From Calliopum simillimum (lineage: Eukaryota > Arthropoda > Insecta > Diptera > Lauxaniidae): DNA of 64,000 bases. This document shows, one piece after another, positions 1 through 12,606 of the stretch. Under the pieces are notes generated by a model. The model worked only from the letters and a program-made list of their open reading frames with translations. It was not told the DNA's origin and did not search any database. The stretch is taken from NCBI GenBank assembly GCA_951812925.1, contig OX638370.1, positions 121,658,897-121,722,896 on the forward strand, read 5' to 3'. Positions within the stretch are counted from its first letter, which is position 1. Each line of letters begins with the position of its first letter. The position numbers and the translations under genes are program-made.

Positions 1-2948
1 GAGACCAACGAGAAATCAAGGATAATTAAAAATATATATTTTCGTTATTTATTGCAATAGCAAAAGAATACGTGAGAAGATTAAACAAAATTTAAAAATA
101 AAATACAGATATTACGTATAAAAGCTTTGTCCGAAAGTCCTTTTTTTGATCCTTCGCAAATTTTAATTAAATATTCCTCTGACGATTTATTATTTGCAAA
201 TGCCATATTTTTTTGTTGTATTTTTTTTTATTTTTTTTTCTATGGTTTATTTACCTCTAACTACACTTTGCAAACAAAGAGAACTTGAAATTTTCTACCA
301 AAATCCCATGTAAATTTTTGAGTTTTCGCAGGTTGACAACAAAATACACACGGAAATGAGACAAGAAAACCATAGAAGCAACAATGACATACAAAATATT
401 CAGATATTTGTGCACAAATGCAACAAAAAATGCATTTCCTGAATTTGCGCGTTTTGGGGTGGTGGAATAAAAGCAGTTTTCGGTGGATGCAAAACAAAAC
501 TTTAGATTTCGTGCAGCAATGATGCAAAATTTCACCTTAGAAATCATTTTCAAAGTTTGTGACTTTTTTTTTTTGTTTTTTCAAAAATTTTTCTAATTAT
601 TCAGCACTTCAAAGCCGCTTCAGACTATCTGAGAATACTAATATTTTAGTACTAATCTAAGCATTAAACTACTAAAAACGCTCCATTACCTGATTTTTTG
701 ACCCCCCAAAATGTATTTTTTGGAAAGCAAAAAAAAATCACCTTTCAGATGAAAAAGTGGAAAAATTGATAAGTTTCGCGGATTTTTTAACATGAATTTA
801 ACTAAAACTTCTTCGCAAAAGTCATAAAAATGGACCATAGCTAGGACATTTCTGAACCGATTTTGGTTTTCAAACCTAAGTTTGGGAAGGTAGTGACTAT
901 TTGCACAAAATAAGTCTTTTGTAATATGGCAAAAGTACTACTATTTTGACTACTTTTTTATCATTAAGGTGAATAAAAACAGTCCACGACCTACTTTTTA
1001 AATCTTCTAAATATTTTTTTTCTGGGAAGAAGGCACAGTTATCTTTCGTATGAATGGTATGAAAATATGGTTAATCTATTGGATTTGGAGTTAGAATTTT
1101 TACAATATTTCAAAATATACCCTTAAGCTGGTAGAGATACCATTTTTATATTGGATTAATTTTGCCATTGACAGCCATTGAAAGTTGACAATTTCGTGAA
1201 TTTTAGCAAAAAAAAAAGTTTAATGCACGAGATGATGAAGCATTATTTTTTGCGTACAAAACCCCTCACCGAAATCAAGAAAAGTCTTGAAAAATAGTAC
1301 GAGGACTCTGCGCTATCAATCTCAATGTTTAAGAAGTAGTTTGCAGAGTTTCGTACTAGCACAACTGACGCCAAACGTTTAGTTCACCCAAAAGAAGTCA
1401 TCAGGCTAAAAATGAAATGAAAAGGAAAGTGCAATTTTATCAACACTATATACGGATGTAAGCTTTTGCAAAAACTCATAAAATGGGCTACGAACTGCTA
1501 CCCCATCTAATATATTTTTCAGCCCTTCACCACTATATCCTGTTTTCCGATCTGAAGAGAAATGCCTGTGCGATAAGAGACGAATGGAACGACTGAAGAG
1601 CTCACTACTGAAACCAAAGCCTGTTTTCAGAGTCATGAGAAAACCAAATCATAGGAGGGAAAAACAAATTTGGAAAAAGACTGTACTAAATATATCGAGC
1701 CAAAAGACAACTATGTTGAAAAATACAATGCGTTTCTGCCGAAAAAAAAAAAATACATATCATTCAAAAAGTCATACTGCCCTCGTAAATCAAGTTTTTC
1801 AATAATTTTTCGCCTATTAGTTTTTCACATAATCAACATGTTCTGCAGACTTTTTCAACATTTTTTATATCTTTATCAAGTGTTCTGTATTTTCAAATAT
1901 TTGAATATGTTAGTATCAATTTTTTCGATATTTTCCAAAGTTTTAAACATTTTTCGACTACCACAACTGATTTCTCGCTTCATTCAATATTATTTGTCTC
2001 TGTAACAATTTTCGAAATTTCTTGAAAAGTTTAATGGGAAATTAACTTTTCAGATATTTAACAAATGAAGGCGGAAAATTTGCATACGAAATACATTAAG
2101 TAATGCAATTATTCACAACTACGAGTAGTTGAATGGCAAGAAAATAAAATTAAAGTTGCTCAGGGAGGAAGGAAACTGAGGAAATTACATTAATGCGCTT
2201 ATCTACAAAATACAAAGTGTATGCTGAGTACATGGAAATTCATAAACGTAACTTTGTGATACTTATGCTGAAAAGCATAATTAATTAGAGCTATTAAAGT
2301 GTGATGATTAAATGATAATACTTAAGCAGTAATTATAGTTTATTAGTTCTTGAGTTGTGACATAAAGTTACTTACGTATCGTAAAGTTACATATGTTATA
2401 TTTGATGTAACTAACGTAAAAGAAAACGTCGAAAACTTGCTCAGGATAATCAGACTGCATGTCATACATTTTTGATTGTTGTTTTTATTTTTCTATTTTA
2501 CTTTGAGAATTTCATGAAAAAAGAGCACACAAGTTTTCCAGCTGCAATCCTTATTAGTTTCTTAAATTGGATTTTCAAAAGAAACATTCTGCCTAAATAT
2601 TTTTAACAACTTCAGGTATTAGTTCCTTTCCAAGGCAAAAGGTGAATTGCCGATCTTAACAATCAACGAATCTAAAAAGATATGCAAGCATCTCAAAGAG
2701 AACTTATTGCGCTACAAGAAACTAACTGCATCAAGGAGTCACTTAGAAAATTAATTTTGAAAAACTTTTATATCCATAATTTGCACGTTGAAAGCACATA
2801 AAATGAAATTGTTATACTCACAAGACATTGTGGGTTAAAAGATGACATGATAAAACTGGGAATATACCACAGAAATTTTTTTGGGAGGAACTTGAAACTC
2901 CACAACACATCATGGAGTATTGAGCACACTTGTCAGTCCATTGAAATA
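1..2948. other. AT-rich DNA with no gene recognised
   Basis: I see no coding exon, RNA gene or clear repeat here. Open frames are short and rich in Phe, Leu, Lys and Asn, as expected by chance in AT-rich DNA. Homopolymer A and T runs are common. It may be intergenic or intronic. Confidence 0.5.
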
Positions 2949-3513
2949 CGCTAGTCGGCATAATTATTTTGACAAAATCTATTTGTGATTACCGAACGCT
3001 TCTTTGCCTAGAACTATCAAATAACGATGCGAAAATGAGACCCAAAAGAAAAACCGCATTTACAGCTAAATTTATTCCAAATATTTTGTCGTTTACCATG
3101 TCCATTTTTTTTTTCTGCTAATAGGAATGCAAGCAAACAACGAAATTTGTCGTGACATAAGTATTTTGACATCAACTTGCATAAATACTGTTTTATAGCA
3201 AAAATTGTGATTCGAACGACACAAATTTATTTCGATTACTTGGAGTGCGTTGAGCTGAACAAAATTTAAAAAAAATTTTCGCTCGCGTAGTGTTGCCGTA
3301 TTCGTAAAAAAACTACTTTTCCATATACTATTTCACTTCAACTGATCTGCAGAGAGAACGGCTAGTCCGTTTTCAACTATCAATATTTCGTATAGAAAGC
3401 AATAAAATTTTGTCTCCAAGTGTATTTTATTTATTGGGATCAAATAAAATATAAACAAAGCAATGTTCGGTAGTCACAAATAGATTTTGTCAAAATAGTT
3501 ATGCCGACTAGCG
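2949..3513. mobile_element. 565-bp inverted-repeat element flanked by TA
   Basis: Two arms of about 49 bp (2949-2997 and 3465-3513) are near-perfect inverted repeats. The outer end reads CGCTAGTCGGCATAA. TA lies directly outside each end, which fits a Tc1/mariner-type target duplication. Weaker similarity continues outward to a CAGT on each side, so the true ends could be about 15 bp further out, as in pogo-like elements. No transposase is visible inside, so it is a non-autonomous (MITE-like) copy. The superfamily is inferred only from the TA flanks. Confidence 0.65.
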
Positions 3514-4535
3514 TAAGTATTCTGGCACTGTTTGACAAAACAGGGGGACGCATCACATTTAATTTTATAAAAGACTTAGCATTTTCAGCAAAAGCACACT
3601 CTAGTCTGCATTTTTTAATATAAAAAACTAATCGCTACGATTGTACTAAAGACCCAAAAAAAAATATAAAAAAAATAGCGAAAAACATACATATAATAAA
3701 ATAAATCTTGTACAGAAAGTGAAGAAATAATCGTAATACAATGTAGGCAAGTTAAATAAACAACAACAATAACAATCAACTTCTGGGTAAGAAACAGTAA
3801 CTTTTGTTTATGGTAAAGTGATTTTCGCCTGTGACAGCTCAAGGAATAAAAACTTTTTTTTTTCTTTTTTTCTATTTATTTTTCGCCGCAAGAAACTACC
3901 ACGTTGGAAGCCAAACAAATTTAAGGAGGTTAAGCGAGAGAAGTTGTTTGGTTTTGACTGCTGCTAAGTTGGTGGTTACGCTTATTATTGTTTTTGTTGC
4001 TGTAAAATCTGTTCAGATTACAGTGGCTGTGCTAACACAGTGGCACGAAATTGAAATTTATTGAATGATGCTTGAATGCTATATATAGCTAAAATGATGC
4101 TTTGGTTCAAGAGAGCTATTTCTAATTTAGTATTGCTAAACAAATGCCAAAATATCTCTTTTTCAATCCAAATCATTTTTTGAAAATATAAATCTTTGAG
4201 GTCAAATTACCATTGGAAGTTTCTCGCCAAATATTGAACAAGTTTGTGAATAATAACTAACTAAGTTTTCAATAATCTTCGTTGCACTTAACTTTTTTAC
4301 TTTCAAAACATTCTCTTATCTTTACTACAATAATTTTTCATATTTTTCTGCTTCAAAATTTTGAATTCTAGCCACTGTAAAACGTTGCCATTTCTGTTGC
4401 TGTTTTGAGCAGTTCATTTCTCAGGTGAGCTGGTTATATAGATACCGTTGCGGTTAAAAGAGAAAAGCAAACAAAAAAGAATAATTTTTTATTATAACTT
4501 GTAAAGTTAACTTGCAAATTAAAATTGCTCTCAAG
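3514..4535. other. AT-rich DNA with no gene recognised
   Basis: No convincing exon is visible. A 77-codon plus-strand open frame at 3831-4064 begins in a poly-T/Phe stretch and has no splice or promoter context. Confidence 0.4.
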
Positions 4536-4550
4536 CAATGGTTATCTATT

Positions 4551-6376
4551 AACAAGCTGCAAGTATTCGTCAACAAATGCTTAAGGCGAATACTAAAGGT
4601 TTCGTGGCCTCGCACTATATCAAATGCCGAGCTACATCAAAAATGCAATCAGAGGGCTATGGCAATCGTGGTCAAGCTGCGCAAATGGAGATGAATTGGG
4701 CACACTCTCCAGAAACCACATAGCGAAGTTTGTCGCCAGGCTCTTGAGTGGAATCCACAATAGCTCTGGCCTAGTTTGTATGGACATTTTAAAAATTAAC
4801 TTTTTATACCCTGCGGTGGTTTTTTATGTGAGGTTTGATGAAAAAGTGAGTGGGCCGAAATTTGGAGGGGATGGGGTGGGTCAAACCCTTGCCAGATTTG
4901 AGTCAAAGTTCGAGTTTCGGCGGGAAAATTTTGAAAGAAGCTCCTAACTGCCAATCAGTTGCACTTACAGGCATAAAATGTATGACCAACCCACATTAAA
5001 TTTTCCACCCCAACATTTTCACCGAACATACTTACCTCCTATTTTCACCCCTTAGGGTCGTTCCCAATAAGCCTTAATTTTCATGACATTTTTATAAAAT
5101 TGACCTCCACCACCCCCAGGCTGCCCCTACATTGTTCTAAAGTATGATCTACCCCCATTTTTTTTTCCACCCCATCATTTTCACGAAACTTACTTACCCC
5201 CTATCTCCACCCCCTAGGGGTGCTCCCATACAAAAATACTCATATTTATTTTAATTAATGAACATTTTTGCTCTTATCACCCCTACTGCCCCCATAGTGC
5301 AACTTAGGAAGGTAAAATGAATGACCGACCCCCATTAGTTTTTCCAGCCCGACAATTTTACTAAACAAACTTACCCTCTATCTCCGTCCTTTACCTTTAC
5401 CGGATGGTACGATCGGCAGATCCAGTAACTGCTCGTTTCCATCATACGTGATCCGTGTTTTTTTTGAATTCAAAACCACTGTAACTGTGTCAATTAATTT
5501 TTGTAACAGAACCAATATTAGTACACCAGCATAAAGTCGCACCCCGGAGTGCTTTTGTATGAGAGCACCCCTAGGGGGCGGAGATAGAGGGCAAGTATGT
5601 TTAGTAAAATTGTCGGGCTCGAAAAACTAATGGGGGTCGGTCATACATTTTACCTTCCTAAGTAGCACTATGGGGGCAGGGGTGATGAGAGCAAAAATGT
5701 TTATTAATTAACATAAATATGATTATTTTTGTATGGGAGCACCCCTAGGGGATGTAGATAGGTGGTAAGTATGTTTCGTGAAAATGATGGGGTGGAAAAA
5801 ATAATGGGGGTAGGTCATACTTTTGAACAATGTAGGGGCAGCCTGGGGGTGGTGGAGGTCGATTTTATAAAAATGTCATGAAAATTAAGGCTTATATGGG
5901 AGCGACCCTAAGGGGTGAAGATTGGAGGTAAGTATGCTCGGTGAAAATGTTGGGGTGGAAAATTTAATGGGGGTTGGTCATACATTTTATGCCTATAAGT
6001 ACATAAAACTCGTTGGCAGTTAGGAGCTTTTTTCAAAATTTTACCCCCGAAATTCGAACTTTGACTCAAATCTGGCAAGGGTTAGACCCACCCCACCCCC
6101 TTCAAATTTTAGCTCACTAACTTTTTCATCGAACCTCACATAAAAAACCACCGCAGGGTATAAAAATCGAAAAATTGTTATTAAGCCCATAGCTAATCCA
6201 CAAGGCAGTAGAGGACGTGTTAGACCCAAAACCAACTGGAAGCGGTCGCTGGAAAAGGAAATCCAAGAATCGGGACAGTCGTGGCAAGAGATTAAAGTCA
6301 TCGCAAGGGATCGTGACAAATGGAGAGACTTCATATTGGCCCTATGCTCCTCCTAGGAGTTAAAGGAGAATACATA
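4551..6376 (+). mobile_element. 5'-truncated non-LTR retrotransposon copy, split by a later element
   Basis: The copy carries the end of a reverse-transcriptase ORF (from residues KLQVFVNKCLRRILKV) and the family's 3' end, CTCCTCCTAGGAGTTAAAGG followed by ATAC repeats. Its flanks are a perfect 15-bp target duplication, CAATGGTTATCTATT, at 4536-4550 and 6377-6391, so it is a 5'-truncated target-primed insertion. Bases 4761-6195 belong to a later foldback element inserted in it. The short tandem 3' tail and the post-RT region resemble RTE/CR1-like elements, but the clade is inferred. Related copies lie at 6555-7156, 13224-13454 and 37133-37574. The frame is broken and the copy is dead. Confidence 0.85.
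4761..6195. mobile_element. Palindromic (foldback) hAT-like element
   Basis: It is inserted in the non-LTR remnant with an exact 8-bp target duplication, ATCCACAA (4753-4760 and 6196-6203). The ends are TAGCT...AGCTA, extending to an imperfect terminal repeat of about 14 bp. The whole element is a large palindrome: about 4761-5400 and 5560-6195 are long imperfect inverted arms around a roughly 160-bp centre. The arms are full of C-rich and G-rich blocks such as CCCCTAGGGG. There is no transposase ORF. The 8-bp duplication fits the hAT superfamily. Removing the element and one target copy rejoins the retrotransposon sequence exactly as in the intact copy at 37.4 kb. Confidence 0.8.
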
Positions 6377-6554
6377 CAATGGTTATCTATTTTGGTAATA
6401 AATGCATTAATAAATTGAAAAGGATTGACTGAATAAATTAAGCTACAAAGGCAAACAGTTTGCATTGATATTATCACATTGAGAGGCATTACCGTAGTAG
6501 CTATTATATGTTGTTACCCCATTTAACCTTTTTTTCCCACTTAAATTTGCCTTA

Positions 6555-7156
6555 ATTTGCCCCTGCGGGTAAGGGGTCAGAATATGCCCGAGGTAAGCAT
6601 GCCTGTCGTAAAAGGCGACTAAAAGCGGGTGACCAGCCAGGGTGTGGAAGGGTGTAGCGTTGGACAGCGTTGCGCCTCGAAAGAAAAACCCACAATGTCC
6701 GTAACTGGCACTGACAAGGCGAGTCGATGCCGCCTTAAAATAAGCATCTTGTCGAAATCCTGAAGCGTCTGATCCAGAGTGGGCGGCTCCCAGGTCAGCG
6801 TCTGTTCCAGATTGGGCGGCTGAAATTAAAAGTGAATTTGGCCACTATATTTGCAGCGCTTGCCGGATCCAGCTTTAAGCTTATAACGTACTGCGTGGGG
6901 CGTTGCCGAGAAGATTATACTAATGAAGCATGGATCGAAAAACGATGGGAAATAACTCTCCAAGTGGTACCCACCAGAGTGTGGTTAATCCACCTGCCTC
7001 GGCAGCATGCACATCGGATTTGGAGGTGCAAGAAACATGCATAGTTAGGAATGATTCTCCTATAACTGGAACCAATATGGTTTCTCAAAATTTTAAAATT
7101 CTTTCGTTATGGCCCTATGCTCCTCCTAGGAGTTAAAGGAGAATACATACATACAT
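6555..7156 (+). mobile_element. Internally deleted, 5'-complete non-LTR element
   Basis: A 12-bp duplication, AAATTTGCCTTA, flanks the copy (6543-6554 and 7157-7168). The 5' part has a GC-rich leader with GCCTGTCGTAAAAGGCGAC and a short ORF start (ATG at 6930, about 55 codons). It then jumps directly to the last 60 bp of the same family seen at 4551, 13224 and 37133 (CCTATGCTCCTCC...GGAGAATACATACATAC). It therefore keeps both termini and has lost the reverse transcriptase. It could be one deleted copy or a member of a non-autonomous family mobilised by the full element. Confidence 0.75.
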
Positions 7157-7218
7157 AAATTTGCCTTATCCTACCCCTCCATACCTTATTTTATCTTTAT
7201 TACTCTACTATACTTTAT

Positions 7219-7527
7219 TTCTACTTCTACTTCTACTTCTACTTCTACTTCTACTTCTACTTCTACTTCTACTTCTACTTCTACTTCTACTTCTACTTCT
7301 ACTTCTACTTCTACTTCTACTTCTACTTCTGCTTCTACTTCTACTTCTACTTCTACTTCTACTTCTACTTCTACTTCTACTTCTACTTCTACTTCTGCTT
7401 CTACTTCTACTTCTACTTCTACTTCTACTTCAACTTCTACTTCTACTTCTACTTCTACTTCTACTTCTACTTCTACTTCTACTTCTACTTCTACTTCTAC
7501 TTCTACTTCTACTCTACTCTACTCTAC
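7219..7527. repeat. (CTTCTA)n microsatellite, about 300 bp
   Basis: The hexamer runs almost perfectly, with a few G or A variants, and ends in (CTCTA)n. It explains a long Leu-only open frame, which is not a gene. It starts about 60 bp downstream of the non-LTR element. Confidence 0.97.
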
Positions 7528-7569
7528 CTTAAATTAACTTGCCTTAACTTACCTTATCTTATTTTAATT

Positions 7570-10156
7570 GGTATTTTTCAATAATAATGTCATCAACAAC
7601 TATTTAAGTCGCATCAGAGTGCACTACCAGCACTTTTTGGTTACTCAAAAGACAGCGGTACAAGTACCATATCACAGTGATATATGCAAGGCATAGGAGA
7701 CAACTTTTTAATCCGATTTTAAGCGGCTTAAAGAAAAGCAAATTCTGAGAAACCTAAAGCGTTGCTAACGAATACAAAATTGTGAAATTTGTCATAAAAT
7801 CCAAAATTAATGGGTAATACCTACAAGTGCCTACCTACAATAAATGATGTTGCTTGTTGTTTTGTTGTTATAAGACGCATTTTTCATCGCTCTCTGCCCA
7901 AAACATGATGTTGTAAAAGATGCAACACTTTCATTCATGAATTGAATCCACTCAAATAGAATTTGCAAACAATTCCATTTCACCGATTTCTTTGCTGTTG
8001 TTATCCGTAGTCCTTGATAGCTTTGTTTGCCTTAAGCTGCTTTGATTTTTTTCTTGTTTTGTATGTCAACTTGACGTTTCTTTTAGCATTTTGTCTTTCT
8101 CATCGATTTCCTTAAAGTCTAACTGCTTACATAAGTATACAACATTATGTTTTTAAGAGGGAATGGCGTTTCCTTCTTTTTTGCATGTCTCGTATTTATC
8201 ATATTTTATTTTGGCTTTTTTACCATAAACTAAAATATTTCACTTCACTTTTACCTTTTTGCATTTTTTTTTTTTTGCTGATTTTTTGCATAAAGTTGCT
8301 TGCTTATTGTCAATAAATTACGATAGCAATAGTAACAGGGAAGAAAAAAAAAATGCATGCGCGTAGAGTTGCCAAGTTTAGCGGTTTAATTAAAAATTTT
8401 TAACTAAAGATTCAACTTTTGGAACTTAAATGGGCACTTCCTAAAAAGTGTGATAAGTGTTAAGTATATTCAAGGATGCTCTCTAAAAATTAATCTGCTC
8501 TGGTAACTCTACGCAAATGCGGAAATATTGCTGCATCGTTTGTTAGCAAGCAGCACTTTATTGTTGCTCCTTGTTATGGATTTCAAATCAGAGTGTACAC
8601 ATGACTTCATACCCTGTGCTCTGTGCTGTATTGTATTCACTAGTAGAAAATTCGTTATAAATAATGCAAGATGACTATGATAATTGTGTATGATGTTGTA
8701 AAGTGTGTGTATGAGTGTGTGTGTGAACTTACACAAACAACTTATGAACACAATTGCAGAATTGAGTTAAAATGTCACGTAAATTTGAGGTGTTCAATTA
8801 TTTATATCAATTGATCCGTGTTAACATGTATGATAGCTGTCATATTTTCTCTTTTTTCAAGCAATTCGGAGTTGGGTCATGGTTGTGATGAAATTTTGTG
8901 TATAAGGAACTTGTGATATCTCTTCTGAACGAATATGTTGGAATAAAGTAAGGTTAAAGCAATTTACAGAATATAGGAAGCTTACACAAAAGTTCATATG
9001 TCCTCAACTATGGGCCTGAACTTAACAACGTTTCTTGCGCTTTGAAGCAACCATAAATAAGTATTGTGATTGGAATGACAAGTTCAGATTTGCAAACAGA
9101 ATGTTCAAACCCTCCTTAGTCAACTATATAATTCAAGATTGGAAAATCATTGTTGGACTTCGATCATCAAACCTGAAAATGTTTTCGACTAGCATTTAAC
9201 GGTGTGCGTTGCTACACCTTTGCTTGCACAGAGGGTGGGGCATCTCCACTTAAATTAAACCAAAGGATGCAAATTGTCCCGATACAATTTGTAAACTTAC
9301 CAAATCTCATCTATGTGCATTAAATAGTTTCAGAGATTAGACATTTTTTTATGGGAGTGGTACCGCCCTTTTTTCCCTTGAGCATTATTTGTCCCGATAC
9401 TCTTAATACCAATACCAAATTTTTGCCATCAAAATTTCGTAAAAAGTCATTAAACGCGTAGAAAAACGAAAAAATCGAAAAACAAAATTCATAAAATTTT
9501 TGGTTCCGACATCCAAGGGGGGACCCTTGGGTGAAAAAAATCAAAATCCATGTAAAAAGTTGAACGTCTTAAATTTTAGTTTCTTCATATTCAGGACGAC
9601 CTTTCGATTTTTGAAATGGTTTGGGATACATCAAATATTCTCTGTAATACACCAAATATTACATGGTGCTTATTTGCACATTTTGGTGCCGGGGGAGAGC
9701 AATTCTAAGCAAATTTTTGTTTTGATTATTGAACCAGTCTAACATATGGATAGATATAATATTGTATGCATAGTTTTAGACCAAATATTCGAAAGAATAT
9801 TTTCACAGATGATTTCCTTTTTTCCTATTACCTCTCTAAATATTTCCATTTGTCCGCCTTAATGCACTTTGGCAAAGCTACAAATTATTCGCTTTCAAAA
9901 TGTAAATACTAAAATATTATTAAAGAGTATTTAATGTTTGCCATTTGCAAAATATAACAAGAATTCGTTTCAGAGATGATTGCAGGAGCAGCAGCAGCAA
10001 ATGCAAAAGCTTTGACAAACGGGACTAACAGAAGTCTTTAAGAGTCCTCTGCGAATTCAACATTTTTCAGAAGACGCAAAGTAAAGAAATTCAATTTACA
10101 CACCAAACGAGACGGAAAAGTAAACAGAGAGGGAGACAGAGCGATGCACATGCATA
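7570..10156. other. AT-rich DNA with no gene recognised
   Basis: No exon or RNA gene could be supported. A GT-rich run lies near 8700-8730. A short imperfect inverted pair, GCGTAGAGTTGCC near 8360 and its complement near 8500, may mark a very small decayed element. The phrase TTGTCCCGATAC occurs near 9275 and 9388. Confidence 0.4.
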
Positions 10157-10802
10157 CCCAAGAGGAAAAATTTCTAGCGCTTCTGATCCAAGCACTTCAA
10201 AAGTGCTTGTCGCATAGAAATTTAGAAGCACTTTCACAATGATTTTTTATAAGGCTTTAGTAAGAACAACGGATGAATTTTTTTTTTACTTTTTATTTTT
10301 TCTTTGCCTTATTTCTTTTTTTAAAATATTTTTCATTCCACATCTTTTGTTTCACTTTTCTATTTTCCTTTCTCTTATTTATTTACTTTTGTTTTATTGA
10401 ATGTGCATTCGAATGTCAAATTCTGTTTGGACAACATTTGCTTAATATACAAATTTAATGCCTCTTCATATCGTCGGGCATTGGTGTAGTGGTCTAAAAA
10501 GTTGGTAAATGTAAGTAAAAATAATCTGTTTCTACCTTTCACATGGACGGTCGTGGATTCAAATCCTGGTGCGGCCAGTTTTTTGTTTGTTTTTTAATTT
10601 TATTGAAAAAATGCTTACCGCAGCATTACAAATAAGCGCTTCAAAAGGCCTTTTACAGTAAGGCTGCGGAAAGCTTAATCGCGCTTACATCCTATGACAT
10701 GCAATGATAAAAAGAAAGAATATTTCTTACGAAGCGGAAGCGCTTATTGGTGAAAAAGATGCACTTCAGAAGGGTTTTTGAAGCACTTCTTTTCCCCTTG
10801 GG
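10157..10802. mobile_element. 646-bp MITE with TA duplication and iterated AAGCRCTTC motif
   Basis: The ends read CCCAAGAGGAAAA and TTTTCCCCTTGGG, with TA on both sides (10155-10156 and 10803-10804), consistent with Tc1/mariner-type insertion. The motif AAGCGCTTC/AAGCACTTC and its complement occurs at least eight times, clustered in about 100 bp at the left end (10176, 10190, 10201, 10226) and about 170 bp at the right end (10634, 10736, 10759, 10779). Such subterminal clusters are often transposase-binding sites. A tRNA-like Pol III unit lies inside. No ORF encodes a transposase. Confidence 0.7.
10477..10576 (+). ncRNA. tRNA-like (Val-like) Pol III unit inside a MITE
   Basis: GGTGTAGTGGTC matches the A-box/D-arm of tRNA-Val, and GTGGATTCAAATCC matches the B-box/T-arm. 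A T6 run follows at about 10578, as a Pol III stop would. The spacing between the boxes is too long for a plain tRNA (an intron or degenerate filler), and the acceptor stem is poor. CAC, a Val anticodon triplet, lies near 10538. It is more likely a tRNA-derived relic or a captured SINE head than a working tRNA. Confidence 0.4.
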
Positions 10803-11534
10803 TAGCGAAAGTGCATGATAGAGACAACGAATATGAAATCTACAAACGTCGCGCAAGTTAGAAAGACACAATTACACCGCGTACCACGTATGAGCACAGC
10901 GCAAATTTCTGTTTCCTCATGTTGTGTGCACGGCTACAAAATATTGCGTTGCTTCTGAAGTTTTGATTTTGTTTTTTTCTTTTTTGCATTTATATTTTAA
11001 AGGATTTAATATACCAGAAATAAGGCAACATTTCGTGCTTGCTTCTTGAATTGAGAACAAAATCTTATTTTTTTCACCCATTAGTTTTGCACATTGTAAG
11101 GTGGCTCACAGGTATTTGGAAAGATTTTTTTTATAGAAAAATAATTCTTAATCGTATTTGATTGTTTCATTTTCGATGGATTTTGAAATTTTGGTTTTTT
11201 TAGTTTTATATCAGATAACATAAGCATATGGTAACTATGGATGCTTTCAAAAACTTGATTTTCAAAAGTTTACTAAACTTATCATAAACTTTAAACTTTT
11301 GATAGATTTCAATCATCACTACGATGTTCAACTGACGGAATGTAAAGTACAAAAAACTCAATTGAGCAGAAAAAGATGTAGTATATTGGTAAGTCCACTT
11401 TGAAGAGTCTTGTACACATTTTGAACTAAAGGTTGTATATGTATAATATTGTTCTATGCATTACGTATGTACATTAGATAGGGTTGAAATTTAGATTCAT
11501 CCCGAAGCCACCTCAGAAGTTAGAATGACTCTAA

Positions 11535-11972
11535 AGGCGCTAGTACATACAGGGCAGCGCGTGCAGCGCGCGCATCATACGCATCACAACGCACGCGAGT
11601 GATGCTTGTGCCGTTACATAGAACGCGTAAATGCGTGTTCAAATACACTCAGAATGGCCTTTTTTATACAGGCAGACTTGCTCCTGTACTTCGCTTATAC
11701 GTTTTTCCTTCATTTTTATTTTTTTTCTTTTTTAATTTATATTTTCAACAGCGAAAATTATTTATAAATAAATAAACAAAAGAAACGAAATGTCAAACGC
11801 AAATGATGCGTTCGAAAAGTTGAAAGTTGGTCAACTCTACGCATTGAACGCAGCGCGTGCGTTGTTCGCTTTTCTGTATGTATCACTCTCCATAAGGAGC
11901 TATGTTTTTAAATCAACTGTCAAAGCCTATAATGCGCGCGCTGCACGCGCTGCCCTGTATGTACTAGCGCCT
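11535..11972. mobile_element. 438-bp MITE with perfect 39-bp terminal repeats
   Basis: The terminal repeats 11535-11573 and 11934-11972 are perfect over 39 bp, starting AGGCGCTAGTACATAC and ending in GCGCGCGC. TAA flanks both sides (11532-11534 and 11973-11975), as in PIF/Harbinger insertions (TWA). It interrupts the left arm of the outer element, whose uninterrupted right arm shows the empty site. CG-rich motifs (GCGTGC, AACGCG) recur inside an otherwise AT-rich setting. It looks recent and non-autonomous. Confidence 0.75.
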
Positions 11973-12322
11973 TAAAAAACGACAACTGTATAATTTTTTT
12001 TTTTTTTTATTCCGAGAAAAACCAATGAAGCCCATTTTTTTCATTACAAGGGTGCTTTAGAAATAAAGAATATGCCTCGGTTTTGAGTAAACCTATCATT
12101 TTACTGACGAAGGTGAGCTTTACAATAAAAAACTTTCAATTTGATCAATTTTAGAAATATTATAAAATGTCTCAAAAAATTCTGAAAAAAATCACACTTA
12201 TTACATGGACAATTCCAAGCATTTTTTGCCGTACGCACTTATTTCGTAAGATTCCTTGCTTTTGAGTAAACAAATCGTTTTTCCAAAAACGATTTTGGCA
12301 CGCTAAGTAATAATAAGGCCCA

Positions 12323-12606
12323 TCACTGAATCCATCGTAGATACGAATTTCGTGAGATCTACGAAAGTGCTATCATTGAATTCGAATCACTACGACGTAA
12401 ATTTAAAATTCGTACTCCATCCGAAACACAAATTTGTTTTTAATTTTCGAAGGCTAGATAGATATGACTACCGAAGAAATTTTATAATTTTATATAAGAA
12501 GTACTTCAAACTCCGTGAATTTCGAAGTTGCGTTCGTAATTTGTTGAAATCAATAATAACATTTTCGTAGATCTCACGAAATTCGTATCTACGATGGATT
12601 CAGTGA
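12323..12606. mobile_element. 284-bp MITE with perfect 44-bp terminal repeats
   Basis: Arms 12323-12366 and 12563-12606 are exact inverted repeats, starting TCACTGAATCCATCG and containing TTTCGTGAGATC. Possible 8-bp flanks AAGGCCCA and AAGGCTTG match at 5 of 8 positions, so a hAT origin is possible but weak. It lies within the outer element. There is no coding content. Confidence 0.75.

Noticed and set aside
7161..7532. 123-codon poly-Leu open frame
   Set aside because: It is the translation of the (CTTCTA)n microsatellite.
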